A stretch of 64,000 nucleotides of DNA, from the NCBI GenBank assembly GCA_038214295.1, contig JBBQSA010000015.1, positions 1-64,000 of the forward strand, written 5' to 3'. The translations under genes and the position numbers were made by a program. This stretch comes from SHZI01 sp038214295. Its GTDB lineage: Bacteria > Pseudomonadota > Gammaproteobacteria > Steroidobacterales > GCA-2729495. The notes beneath the pieces are model-generated. The model was not told the origin of the DNA and did not search any database. It saw nothing but the letters and a program-made list of their open reading frames with translations. The first letter of the stretch is position 1; each line of letters begins with the position of its first letter. This document shows, piece by piece, positions 9,244 through 17,639 of the stretch.

Positions 9244-9573
9244 TCAAGGATGCCGTAATGCTATCCCAGCCGGCGCTTCCAGCAGTTCCTCGATGCCACG
9301 CAGCCGGCGCCTCGCCAGGAATATGGCGTGACGGGCCATCAGTTCGGGCCAGGGATCGTCCGACAACGGGACGTCGGCGAGCGCCGCGCGCGCCAGTGCA
9401 ACCTCGTCGGCTGCGGCGGCGAGCGCCTCGTGCTCTTCGCCGGCGCCAGTGGCAGGCCGCTCGCTCGCCCGGGCGGCGGGCACGTAAGCCCGCGGCAGAC
9501 CAACGGGACGGTGCCAGGGGCGCGCCCAGTTGACGGTGACAGTCCAGGGATCGGTGGCCGGCGCCAGTTCCAT
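9244..9573 (-). CDS. Hypothetical protein, 109 aa
   Basis: I do not recognise this small protein. The ATG at 9573 has a GAGG ribosome-binding site 7 bases upstream and starts MELAPATDPWTVTV; the longer in-frame reading would cross a palindrome and lacks this signal. The C-terminal half is helical and charged (DEVALARAALADVPLSDDPW, then ARHAIFLARRRLRGIEELL). No signal peptide or membrane segment is seen. It lies between oxyR and the nitroreductase-like gene, 7 bp from the latter, so these two may be co-transcribed from the promoter region around the inverted repeat at 9585-9611. Confidence 0.5.
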   Translation of the reverse strand: MELAPATDPWTVTVNWARPWHRPVGLPRAYVPAARASERPATGAGEEHEALAAAADEVALARAALADVPLSDDPWPELMARHAIFLARRRLRGIEELLEAPAGIALRHP

Positions 9574-9584
9574 TTTCAAACCTC

Positions 9585-9611
9585 GTGACGTTGCGGAATG
9601 CACAACGTCAC
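9585..9611. promoter_or_regulatory. Perfect 9-bp inverted repeat upstream of the 109-aa gene
   Basis: Arms gtgacgttg (9585-9593) and caacgtcac (9603-9611) are exact reverse complements separated by 9 bases. The repeat is 12 bases upstream of the start codon at 9573. Arm length and spacing fit an operator for a dimeric regulator, or a short hairpin in the 5' leader. Which protein might bind is unknown. Confidence 0.5.
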
Positions 9612-9729
9612 TTGCAGGAATCGTGCCAGCGAATGCACCGGCGACTATCGGCGCCGGTGGCAGGTGGCGAGGTAGCGAGCGCACCGGCGTGAGGCGCGGG
9701 CGCGCCGGGCGCGCCCGCCGTTGGAGCGC

Positions 9730-10626
9730 CTAGCGCTGACGGAATTTCACCAGGTACTCGCCCAGCTTCCGGAACTCGTCACCCCGCGTGGACCCCTGCC
9801 GCCAGGCGAGGCCAACTTCCCGGTAGCTCCGCTCGGGCAGCGGATAGGTGACGACCCGCGTGCCCTTCAGCAAGGCAGACCCCTCCGCCATTTCCGGCAG
9901 GAAGGTAATGCCGAGATCCGCGTCCACCATTTCGATGAGGGTGAGCAGGCTCGAAGCCGCAAAGGGGCTGATCTTTTCCGACGCCTTCAGCCGGCAGGCA
10001 GAAATCGCGTGCTCGCGCAGGCAGTGACCCTCGTTGAGCAGCAGCACCGCCTCCCGATCCAGGCGGTTGTAGGTGTAGTGGACCGGGTCCACGAGCTTCG
10101 TGCCCTTGAGGCACGCGAGCCGGAAAGCGTCCCGGAACAGGGGCTGGACCTCCACGTTGTCCAGCTCGTAGGGCAGGGCCAGCAGAAGGAGGTCCAGCTC
10201 TCCATTGAGCAACCGGGCGTGGATCTCCGCGGTGGTCCCTTCGTGGAGGAACAGCTTCAGCTTCGGCAGCGCCTTGCGCAGGCGGGGCAGGACCCGGGGC
10301 AGCAGGAACGGCGCGATGGTCGGAATGACGCCGAGGCGCAGCGGCCCGGCGAGGGGCGAGCGCTCCGTCTGGGCAAGCACCACCAGGGCCTCGATGTCCC
10401 GGAGGCAGAGACGGCACTGGGTCGCCACCTCCTGGCCGAGCGCGGTGATCGTGACCCGCCTGTTGGTGCGGTCGACCAGGCGCACGCCCAACAGGGCTTC
10501 CAGCTGGCGGATCGCGATGCTGAAGGCCGACTGGGAAACAAAACAGGCGGTGGCAGCCTTGCCGAAGTGCTGGTGCTCCGCCAGGGCGGCGAAATAGCGC
10601 AGTTGCTTGGTGCTGGGCACGTTCAT
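9730..10626 (-). CDS. oxyR: OxyR, LysR-type peroxide-sensing regulator
   Basis: A 298-aa LysR-type regulator with the winged HTH at residues 1-60 (LRYFAALAEHQHFGKAATAC, then SQSAFSIAIRQLEALLGVRL) and a substrate-binding-like sensor domain. Both redox cysteines of OxyR are present in the expected context, GHCLREHAISAC, at residues 202 and 211, equivalent to Cys199 and Cys208 of E. coli. Hydrogen peroxide would form the disulfide and switch the protein to an activator. It is divergent from a peroxiredoxin-glutaredoxin gene 145 bp away, the usual neighbour and target, which strengthens the call. Confidence 0.95.
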   Translation of the reverse strand: MNVPSTKQLRYFAALAEHQHFGKAATACFVSQSAFSIAIRQLEALLGVRLVDRTNRRVTITALGQEVATQCRLCLRDIEALVVLAQTERSPLAGPLRLGVIPTIAPFLLPRVLPRLRKALPKLKLFLHEGTTAEIHARLLNGELDLLLLALPYELDNVEVQPLFRDAFRLACLKGTKLVDPVHYTYNRLDREAVLLLNEGHCLREHAISACRLKASEKISPFAASSLLTLIEMVDADLGITFLPEMAEGSALLKGTRVVTYPLPERSYREVGLAWRQGSTRGDEFRKLGEYLVKFRQR

Positions 10627-10771
10627 GGGGGCAACTCCTCGGGCAAGGGACGGGATGCCAGTTTCCCATCATCCTGTTTAGCAAATCGTTCCAATTCAAA
10701 TATACGGCTTTCTGCCTGGCCGGCAAGCGTGTAACCTCGCTTTATCGTTTAACCGCCAGGAGGCAGCCGCC
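10627..10771. promoter_or_regulatory. Divergent oxyR / prx-grx promoter region
   Basis: This 145-bp gap must contain both promoters. It is locally AT-rich around 10670-10715 (for example tttagcaaatcgttccaatt), unlike its surroundings, and an AGGAGG ribosome-binding site lies just before the peroxiredoxin ATG. An OxyR site is expected from the gene order, but I could not pick out a convincing ATAG-N7-CTAT match by eye. Confidence 0.5.
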
Positions 10772-11515
<744 letters not shown>

Positions 11516-11519
11516 CACC

Positions 11520-12971
11520 TCACCCGCCGGACGGTAAATCTGGCCCGTCCGGCGGGTAGCCCTTGCAGGGCCCGATGCCTGCCGGGAGGACACCCTCCGC
11601 CAGCAGCCGCAGGTTCACCGCCGTCCGCACGTAACCGGGATCCAGCAACAACGCCCGGCGCCAGGCCGCCTCAGCCCGGGGAAGGTCGCACTCGGCAGCC
11701 AGGGCCATCCCGAGGTTGTTGAACGCCCGGGCATTGTGGGGCGACTGGGCCACCACGTCCCTCCAGAATCCCACCTCGTCCCGGTACACGTCGTTGCGCA
11801 GGTGCGTAGCAAGCCCGGCCAGCATCAGTACCGGGGCCAGCGCGACGGTCGCGAAGACCGGATTGCGCACGCCGAGGCGCTGGATCGCAGCGGCAAGGAG
11901 CAGAGCCGGGCCGAGGAGTGCCGCGTAGAGCTGGCGATCGTTGACGAGATCGAGGCGCGCCAGCAGGGAGTTCGTTGGTGCGAGCCACAGCAGGCACCAG
12001 AGCACGGCGAAGGCCGGCAGCGGGTAGCGGCGGAGGTTGCTGAGGGCCATGCCGGTCACGACCACGAGCACCGCCAGGACGAGCGAACCGTCTGCGTCCA
12101 GGATGGTCGATACCGGCAAGGCGGGATCCGCGTTCAGCCGGTCGATGTTCACCAGCTGCCCGAGCAGGTAACCGAGGCCGTGCAGCTGGGCCACCAGGTT
12201 CTCGCCGGCGGAGCGGATGGCCAGGCTGGTCGCCAGGAACTCCCGGTAGGCCGGCAGCGAGAGGCCAGCCCCCACGGCGGCGAACAGCAGCAGCCAGTGC
12301 ACCGCCGAGCGCCGGAGCGCCGCTTGCAGGCTGAATGGCCGGGACACGTCCGCAGCCTCCCACAGCAGCAGCGCCACCGGCAGGACAGCCACCGTCTCCT
12401 TGGTGCCCAGCCCGAGAATCATCAGCAGTGGCGATACGCCGTAAAGGAGCCGGCGATCAGGCCGGCTTCGGCCTGCCACCCACGCGGCGAGGCTGCCGAG
12501 CGCGAAGAAGATGCTCAGGGATGTGGACCGGCCCGAGGCGTAGGTCACCGCTTCGGTCTGGACCGGGTGCAGGACAAAGATCAGCGCCGTGGCGAGGGCG
12601 AGCCAGGCCGCTGCCGGTGCCGCGTAACCCACCTGCCCCGTCAGCCGCCGGCACAGGTACAGCACGAGCAGGCCGTTGCCGGCGTGCACGAGGATGTTCA
12701 CCGCGTGAAAGCCGGCGACGCCAAGGCCGCTGGCATGATTCAGCGCGTAGCTCAGCTTGAGCAGCGGGCGCATCCCCGGCATGGAGCGCCACCAGGCCGC
12801 GACGTCCTGCACCCGTGGATCCCGGACGATCACGTCCCAGTCGTCGAACTGGAAGCTGGCCTGCAGGGCGTTGGCGTAGCCAATCACCACCGCCAGCAGC
12901 ACCAGCACCGCTGGCAGCCAGTGCGGGCCGGTTTCGGCGGCGGTCAGCGTCGCTGGCGCGCGCCCAGGCAC
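11520..12971 (-). CDS. TMTC-like polytopic membrane protein with C-terminal TPR
   Basis: A 483-aa protein with about ten hydrophobic segments and a C-terminal TPR unit (ARAFNNLGMALAAECDLPRA). The first loop carries FQFDDWDVIVRDPRV, an acidic motif typical of GT-C glycosyltransferases related to TMTC/O-mannosyltransferases, and later HPVQTEAVTYASGRSTSLSI. This suggests a lipid-linked sugar donor and transfer to proteins on the outer face of the membrane, but substrate is unknown. GTG start at 12971. It follows the DUF3617 gene by 18 bp and is probably in its operon. The last codons are part of a 13-bp hairpin that separates it from the convergent peroxiredoxin gene. Confidence 0.75.
   Translation of the reverse strand: MPGRAPATLTAAETGPHWLPAVLVLLAVVIGYANALQASFQFDDWDVIVRDPRVQDVAAWWRSMPGMRPLLKLSYALNHASGLGVAGFHAVNILVHAGNGLLVLYLCRRLTGQVGYAAPAAAWLALATALIFVLHPVQTEAVTYASGRSTSLSIFFALGSLAAWVAGRSRPDRRLLYGVSPLLMILGLGTKETVAVLPVALLLWEAADVSRPFSLQAALRRSAVHWLLLFAAVGAGLSLPAYREFLATSLAIRSAGENLVAQLHGLGYLLGQLVNIDRLNADPALPVSTILDADGSLVLAVLVVVTGMALSNLRRYPLPAFAVLWCLLWLAPTNSLLARLDLVNDRQLYAALLGPALLLAAAIQRLGVRNPVFATVALAPVLMLAGLATHLRNDVYRDEVGFWRDVVAQSPHNARAFNNLGMALAAECDLPRAEAAWRRALLLDPGYVRTAVNLRLLAEGVLPAGIGPCKGYPPDGPDLPSGG
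11522..11557. terminator. Perfect 13-bp hairpin between convergent genes
   Basis: Arms acccgccggacgg (11522-11534) and ccgtccggcgggt (11545-11557) match exactly with a 10-base loop. It starts 7 bases after the peroxiredoxin stop and forms the final codons of the opposing membrane-protein gene. There is no T-run on either side, so it is a terminator-like or RNA-stabilising hairpin rather than a classical intrinsic terminator. Confidence 0.5.
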
Positions 12972-12989
12972 GCGGGGGTGGTCCGGCGC

Positions 12990-13970
12990 CTAGCGGCCGA
13001 ACAGCCCCTTCAGGCGCTTGGCGCCTTCCTTCATCATGTCCGTCGGCTTGGTGGCCGTTTCCGGAGCCGCCGGTGTCTCCGGCGTGGCGCCAGCCGCCGC
13101 CTCGCCCACGGCGCGCTCCGCGCCCGCTGCGTCGTCCGTCACGCCCGGCTTCGACTTGCCACCGTAGCGGCTGCAGAAGTCACGGTACTTTGGCGCTGGC
13201 GGCGTCGAGAAGCTGCGCCCGGCGCACTCCCGCTGGGCGATGGGCTGGGCCTGCGCGGGGCACTGCCCGACAATGAAGTCGAGGTCGTCAGCCTTGCTGG
13301 CATCGCTGCACAGGCGCGCACGCATGGTTTCCGCCTTGGTGCCGCAGAATTTCGCAACCTCGGGCAAGGTGCCGGCATCGACCATCGGGTCCCCCACCGA
13401 CTGCCGCTGGGCCACGTCGCGAAAGCCGGCCTTCGTGTTCACCCGTTCGCAGAGCTGCTTCTTGTACTTCGCATCGCACTTGCTGGTCGTGAGAATGTAC
13501 GGCTGCATCGATTCGGCCCCGGACTCGCAGGACTTCGCCGTCATGGCGGCTGACTGGGCCAGCAAAGCCGCCGTCTGCTTGTCCGGCTGGCTGGCATCGC
13601 AGGCGCCGAGCCGTTTGCCGGTGGTTACCATCGTCATGGTGTCGCCATCGGTGGTCATGGTCATCTTCGAGGTGTAGCTGTCCTTGCCCTGGTAAGTCAT
13701 TTCGCCGGTGCCGGAACCTTCCGGGCACGTGACCTTGTAGCTGAACTTGCCGGGCGAACTCTTGATATCGGACATCTGGCAACGATCGTCGCCGGCCATG
13801 GCCGCCGGGCCCTCCGCGTTCGCCGGCGCGCAGAACTGCCGCTTCTGTCCGGGCATCTTCATGCCGGCCATCTCCATGCTGGTGGTGGTATCCCAGAGGT
13901 TGCCAGGTTGACCCTGGGCAACGGCCGCGGTGGCGGCAAGGAACAGCAGCGTGACGATTGGCAGGCGCAT
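12990..13970 (-). CDS. DUF3617-type exported protein
   Basis: The product is 326 residues from the ATG at 13970, which is followed by a clear signal peptide (MRLPIVTLLFLAATAAVAQG). The first third has the DUF3617 pattern: LWDTTTSMEMAGMKMPGQ, then a Cys-containing strand, then MTYQGKDSYTSKMTMTT and a GKRLGAC end. The middle is rich in paired cysteines (KSCESGAES, KQLCERVN, KFCGTKAE, RLCSDASK), and the tail is Pro/Ala/Thr-rich. It is a periplasmic protein of unknown function, probably disulfide-bonded. It starts 60 bp from the divergent MazG gene and leads into the TMTC-like gene. Confidence 0.75.
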   Translation of the reverse strand: MRLPIVTLLFLAATAAVAQGQPGNLWDTTTSMEMAGMKMPGQKRQFCAPANAEGPAAMAGDDRCQMSDIKSSPGKFSYKVTCPEGSGTGEMTYQGKDSYTSKMTMTTDGDTMTMVTTGKRLGACDASQPDKQTAALLAQSAAMTAKSCESGAESMQPYILTTSKCDAKYKKQLCERVNTKAGFRDVAQRQSVGDPMVDAGTLPEVAKFCGTKAETMRARLCSDASKADDLDFIVGQCPAQAQPIAQRECAGRSFSTPPAPKYRDFCSRYGGKSKPGVTDDAAGAERAVGEAAAGATPETPAAPETATKPTDMMKEGAKRLKGLFGR

Positions 13971-14030
13971 GTGGAATCCCCGTTGGTCCCCGACTTGCGG
14001 CAAAGTATATGCCGGGGTGAATGATCCGGC

Positions 14031-14351
14031 ATGAGCGAATTGGAAGAACTCAGGCAGCGTCTGCGGGCCTTTGCGGCCGAGCGGGACTGGGAGCAGTTCC
14101 ACACGCCCAAGAACCTGGCCATGGCACTGGTGGCGGAGGCCGGGGAAGTGGTGGAACACTTTCAGTGGCTCACTGCGGCGGAAAGCGGCGCCCTGACCCC
14201 GGAGCAGCGGGCCGAGGTGGCGCTGGAACTGGCGGACGTCCTGCTCTACCTCGTCATGCTGGCGGACCGGCTGGGCGTTGACCTCGGGGACGCGGCGCAC
14301 CGCAAGATCATCCTGAACGAAAAGCGCTTCCCCCGCCCGCCCCGACCCTAG
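14031..14351 (+). CDS. MazG-like nucleotide pyrophosphohydrolase
   Basis: A 106-aa single-domain protein with the all-alpha NTP-PPase signature: LVAEAGEVVEHFQWL (the EExxE-like first metal site) and ELADVLLYLVMLAD (the ExxD second site). Enzymes of this type hydrolyse dNTPs or modified nucleotides to monophosphate and pyrophosphate and act in pool cleaning. The N-terminal RLRAFAAERDWEQFHTPKNL is typical of the short stand-alone subgroup. It has no obvious operon partner. Confidence 0.9.
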   Translation: MSELEELRQRLRAFAAERDWEQFHTPKNLAMALVAEAGEVVEHFQWLTAAESGALTPEQRAEVALELADVLLYLVMLADRLGVDLGDAAHRKIILNEKRFPRPPRP

Positions 14352-14359
14352 CCGCCGCG

Positions 14360-14512
14360 TCAGCCGTGGTCGTCCTGGGAATTCCGCCAGGCCTGCCAGA
14401 GCTGGATTCCGGAATCCCAGATGATGGCGCCAAACACGGCAGCCAGGAGGGCCGCCACCAGGATTGCGCAGGCCTGCACGAGCAGGTCGATGGAGGCGGC
14501 GTTCAGAAACAC
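14360..14512 (-). CDS. Small single-pass membrane protein, 50 aa
   Basis: This short gene begins at a GTG at 14512, inside the end of the upstream membrane-protein gene (10-bp overlap), and stops at 14360. The peptide begins MFLNAASIDLLVQACAIL and continues as one hydrophobic helix (residues 8-31) before a Trp-containing amphipathic end (WDSGIQLWQAWRNSQDDHG). A single long apolar helix followed by a polar C-terminus, in a gap otherwise without a gene and directly coupled to another membrane protein, is good evidence for a real product. Function unknown; it may be a subunit or modulator of the upstream protein. Confidence 0.55.
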   Translation of the reverse strand: MFLNAASIDLLVQACAILVAALLAAVFGAIIWDSGIQLWQAWRNSQDDHG

Positions 14513-15132
14513 GGCGGAACCTGCTGCAGCGGACGCGCCAGGAATGCCAGCGCGTTGACGACGACGAGCGCGTAGATGAACCAGGCGCCAGCGCGCCGGT
14601 CCACCGTCACGCCCTTGATGCTGCCGGCAATCCCGTAGGCCGGCGCGATTCCCGAAAGCAGCAGGTACTTCACACTGGCGGAGACGCCTGCAAGCAGCGC
14701 TGCGAACCCGGGGTCCGACCCCGCCGTGGCCGTGACCAGCTGGTGCAGGAAGTAGTCCTCGCTGCAGTCAAGGAGCGAGGCGCCGAGCGGCGCCCACATC
14801 AGGATCCGACCTGCGCGCTGCCAGTTCCCCGGCAGCCGCAGCGTGAGCAAGCCGAGCAGGCCCGTCAGCAGGAAGCCGTAGCCAAAGGCGAAGACCATGT
14901 CGCCCGGACGGAGCAGGCTGGCAATCGCCGCGCGCTCGTCCAGCGAAAAGGTGCCGAGGATGGCCGCAACCCGGTCACCGGTAAAAGCGACCTGCAGGCA
15001 GGTGAGCTCGGGCAGGCGCTCGCCAAGCACCGCCGCACCCGGACCCATCAGCACGCCCGTGGCGTAGCCGAAGAGCGCCGCGCCGAAGAGGGTCATCGCG
15101 GTGTAGAGCCAGGGGAGCCTTGACGATGTCAC
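14503..15132 (-). CDS. Polytopic membrane protein of unknown function
   Basis: About 209 residues with five or six hydrophobic segments (for example LYTAMTLFGAALFGYATGVL, GDMVFAFGYGFLLTGLLGLL, GAWFIYALVVVNALAFLARP). Three GTG codons could start it (15177, 15150, 15132); the one at 15132 has an AGAGG site 6 bases upstream and is preferred. The second loop carries a conserved-looking LLDCSEDYFLHQLV. I do not recognise the family. It runs into the 50-aa membrane gene by a 10-bp overlap. Confidence 0.6.
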   Translation of the reverse strand: MTSSRLPWLYTAMTLFGAALFGYATGVLMGPGAAVLGERLPELTCLQVAFTGDRVAAILGTFSLDERAAIASLLRPGDMVFAFGYGFLLTGLLGLLTLRLPGNWQRAGRILMWAPLGASLLDCSEDYFLHQLVTATAGSDPGFAALLAGVSASVKYLLLSGIAPAYGIAGSIKGVTVDRRAGAWFIYALVVVNALAFLARPLQQVPPCF

Positions 15133-15239
15133 GGACCACCTCTTGGTCACCAGGGGCGCGAGCCCGTATTCAATCACAAGACGGGCGCTGGCCGGGCTGG
15201 CGGAGCGGACCGGGATCCCCTCGGCTATATTCCCAGACC

Positions 15240-15455
15240 ATGCGCCAGCTCGCCCCTGCCAAGCTCCTGCTCAGCAAGTGGACCGCCGTCCAGCCTGTCC
15301 GCAAGGAGAAGCACTTCATCGTCACGGCCCTGATCCGGGACGAGGAGGAGAAGATCATCGGCTGCTACCTGGAGGCGGTGCACAGCAAGAAACTGTACGA
15401 ACTGGACTGGCGGGAGCTGAAGGACTCCGCCAGGTGGCTGCAGGGCTGGCAGTAG
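15240..15455 (+). CDS. TIGR02450-type small Trp-rich protein
   Basis: The 71-aa protein starts at the ATG at 15240 and matches the TIGR02450 pattern throughout: KLLLSKWTAVQPVRKEKHF, an acidic turn, then LEAVHSKKLYELDWRELKD and a closing W-LQGW. The family is small, widespread in gammaproteobacteria and of unknown role. In-frame sequence upstream of this ATG shows no such conservation. It ends immediately beside the convergent rlmJ stop. Confidence 0.9.
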   Translation: MRQLAPAKLLLSKWTAVQPVRKEKHFIVTALIRDEEEKIIGCYLEAVHSKKLYELDWRELKDSARWLQGWQ

Positions 15456-16292
15456 TCAGGCCAGCGGACCCACGCGCCAGCCGGTCCGGTCGTCGTTCTT
15501 CAGGGTCTGCCAGAGCCAGGGCAGCAGCTGGTTCAGCTGACCCTCCAGTCCGAAGGGCGGGTTGACGATGCAGAGGCCCGAGCCGCGCATGCCATTGAAG
15601 GCCTCGATTTCCACCTGCAGCTCCACCTGCAGCAGCTTCGGCAACCCCGTTGCCCTGACCTTGGCGGGGAAGCGCTCGGCCAGCGGGTGGCGGATCAGCG
15701 GGTACCAGAGCAGGTAGACACCGGTGGCCCACCGGCGGTGGCAGGTCTTCAGCAGTTCGACCACGCCGACGAAGTCCTCCTTCACTTCGTAGGCCGAGTC
15801 CATCAGCACCACGCCGCGCCGCTCCTGCGGAGGCAACAGGGCGGGCAGGCCCTCGAAGACGTCCCGCCCGTGGATATGCACCCGGGGGTCCCGGCCAAAG
15901 TTCCGGTGCAGCTTCGCGTAGGCGGCCGGGTGCAGTTCCAGCAGTTCCAGGTGGTCGTCGGGCCGGAGCAGGTGCCGGGCCACCTGGGGCGAGCCCGGGT
16001 ACAGGTAGATGTCACTCCCCACCCTGTTCAGCGCCCGAACGGCGGCCAGGTAGTCCTTAAGTTCCGGCGGCGGGGACGGCGCGGCCAGCACCCGCTTGAT
16101 GCCGCCTGCGAACTCTTCGTTCTTCCGGGCTTCGTGGCTCCGCAGGTCATAGATGCCGGAGCCCGCGTGGGCGTCCAGCACCCGCAGAGGCGTGTCCTTT
16201 TTCTGCAGCGCGCGGATCGCCAGCGCCAGCACCGAGTGCTTCAGGACGTCGGCGTGGTTACCGGCGTGGTAGTCGTGCTGATAGCTCAACAT
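15456..16292 (-). CDS. rlmJ: RlmJ-like 23S rRNA adenine-N6 methyltransferase with altered motif IV
   Basis: The 278-aa protein starts with the canonical RlmJ N-terminus MLSYQHDYHAGNHADVLKH (ATG 16292; a TTG nine bases upstream is less likely). RlmJ methylates A2030 of 23S rRNA using S-adenosylmethionine. The SAM-binding segment (LDAHAGSGIYDL) is intact. However the catalytic motif IV, normally DPPY, reads DSAY at residues 165-168, within ERRGVVLMDSAYEVKEDF. The family knowledge is that the PP turn positions the target adenine, so activity is open to question. It is divergent from the YebC-type gene with only 17 bp between the start codons. Confidence 0.85.
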   Translation of the reverse strand: MLSYQHDYHAGNHADVLKHSVLALAIRALQKKDTPLRVLDAHAGSGIYDLRSHEARKNEEFAGGIKRVLAAPSPPPELKDYLAAVRALNRVGSDIYLYPGSPQVARHLLRPDDHLELLELHPAAYAKLHRNFGRDPRVHIHGRDVFEGLPALLPPQERRGVVLMDSAYEVKEDFVGVVELLKTCHRRWATGVYLLWYPLIRHPLAERFPAKVRATGLPKLLQVELQVEIEAFNGMRGSGLCIVNPPFGLEGQLNQLLPWLWQTLKNDDRTGWRVGPLA

Positions 16293-16309
16293 CTGACACA
16301 ATTAACCCC

Positions 16310-17032
16310 ATGGGACGCATATTTGAAACCAGAAAACATGTGATGTTCGCCCGCTGGAACCGCATGGCGAAGCAGTTCACGCGGATCGGCAAGGACATCA
16401 CCATCGCCGTCAAGGCAGCCGGGCCGGACCCCGACAACAACCCGGCGCTCCGCCGCGTGATCGCCAACGCCCGCGCCGTCAACATGCCCAAGGACAAGGT
16501 GGAAGCCGCCATCAAGCGGTCCTCGGGCAAGGACGTGGCCAGCTACGAGGAGGTCATCTATGAGGGCTACGCCCCCCACGGTGTCGCGGTCCTCGTGCAG
16601 ACCGCCACCGACAACCCCACCCGAACCGTCGGCAACGTACGCAACGTCTTCAACAAGAACGGTGGCAATTTTGCCACCACCGGCAGCGTCAGCTTCATGT
16701 TTCGGCGCATGGGCGTGTTCCGGCTGGACCCGGCAGGCATCGACCAGGACGACCTGGAGCTTTACCTGATTGACCACGGCCTCGACGAGATGGGCGAGAG
16801 CACGGGCGAGAAAGGCGAGCCGCAGCTCGTCGTGCGCTGCAATTTCGCGGATTTCGGCCAGCTGCAGAAGGGACTGGAGGACCGGGGAATCACGCCCCTG
16901 TCCGCCGAACAGGAATACATCTGCACCACGCCCACCGAGCTGCCCGAGGACCCGGCCCGGGAAGTGCTCGAGCTGATCGACAAGCTGGAGCAGGACGAGG
17001 ATGTGCAGAAAGTCTTCCACACTCTCGCCTGA
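16310..17032 (+). CDS. YebC/YeeN-family transcription or translation regulator
   Basis: A 240-aa protein with the full YebC/PmpR pattern: the N-terminal GRIFETRKHVMFARWNRMAK (YeeN-like MGR start), KDITIAVKAAGPDPDNNPAL, the ARAVNMPKDKVEAAIKR helix, then YEGYAPHGVAVLVQTATDNP and NGGNFATTGSVSFMF. Members have been described as DNA-binding regulators and, more recently, as ribosome-associated factors. It has no Shine-Dalgarno in the 17 bp before its ATG, so its leader must begin inside rlmJ. Confidence 0.92.
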   Translation: MGRIFETRKHVMFARWNRMAKQFTRIGKDITIAVKAAGPDPDNNPALRRVIANARAVNMPKDKVEAAIKRSSGKDVASYEEVIYEGYAPHGVAVLVQTATDNPTRTVGNVRNVFNKNGGNFATTGSVSFMFRRMGVFRLDPAGIDQDDLELYLIDHGLDEMGESTGEKGEPQLVVRCNFADFGQLQKGLEDRGITPLSAEQEYICTTPTELPEDPAREVLELIDKLEQDEDVQKVFHTLA

Positions 17033-17036
17033 CCTT

Positions 17037-17076
17037 AAAAAAAACAGGGCCCGGAGCAGCCAGCCGCTCCGGGCCC
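17037..17076 (-). terminator. Rho-independent terminator of the HU gene
   Basis: An 11-bp perfect stem (gggcccggagc 17047-17057, gctccgggccc 17066-17076) with an 8-base loop. On the minus strand it is followed by a run of eight T (the A-run at 17037-17044). It lies 24 bp past the HU stop and 5 bp past the convergent regulator stop, so it may also slow transcription from that side. Confidence 0.88.
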
Positions 17077-17100
17077 GACATTCGGCTTGCGGCGGCGGTC

Positions 17101-17412
17101 CTAGTTGACCATCGCCTTCAGGCCCTTCAGGGGCAGTACGCGAACCTTCTTGGACGCCGGCTTGGCCTTGAAGACCATCTTTTCGCCGGTGAACGGGTTG
17201 GTGCCTTCCCGCTCCTTGGTGGCAGGCTTCTTCACAACCTTCATCTTGAGCAGGCCGGGCATCGTGAACATGCCACCGCTGCGCAAGCTCTTGCGGATGA
17301 TGCCGCCCAGGGCGTCCAGCGTGGCGCTGGCGTCCTTGCGGGACAGACCCGTTTCCTTGGCGATGTGATTCAGAATGTCCGACTTGGTCGGAGCGCCGCC
17401 GCTCTTGGCCAT
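17101..17412 (-). CDS. HU-family nucleoid DNA-binding protein
   Basis: The 103-aa protein (ATG 17412, with a GGGAG-like site 10 bases upstream) has the HU fold: an N-terminal helical body (KSDILNHIAKETGLSRKDAS), the GMFTMPGLLKMKVV beta segment, and the DNA-binding arm with NPFTGEKM. The C-terminus is Lys-rich (KAKPASKKVRVLPLKGLKAM). Longer in-frame starts lack any HU similarity. It would bend and compact DNA as a dimer. It is a single-gene unit ending at a strong terminator. Confidence 0.9.
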   Translation of the reverse strand: MAKSGGAPTKSDILNHIAKETGLSRKDASATLDALGGIIRKSLRSGGMFTMPGLLKMKVVKKPATKEREGTNPFTGEKMVFKAKPASKKVRVLPLKGLKAMVN

Positions 17413-17639
17413 GCTTGAAATACTCCCTCGGTTGGTGGAATTGCTCGCGGAATACAGCAAATTACTGCTCCGGCGCGTGACCATAGATTGCGCCGATGCT
17501 GTCTGCAAGCCTAATTTCAGGGCCCGTACGCATTTCCCCTGCTGGTATTGCGCCGGGAAGCACTTTTCTGGCAGACAAATCGGGCACTTCCCCCACTATC
17601 GGTTTGTCTCATCGAGCATGCTCAAAGAGAGGCATTGTC

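Noticed and set aside
11736..13553. Plus-strand frame of about 600 codons opposite the TMTC-like and DUF3617 genes
   Set aside because: Antisense shadow with a skewed His/Gln/Arg composition; both minus-strand genes have signal peptides or membrane helices.
17413..17508. A longer N-terminus for HU
   Set aside because: The added residues are Ser/Asn-rich, unlike any HU; the ATG at 17412 has a ribosome-binding site and begins the normal HU fold.
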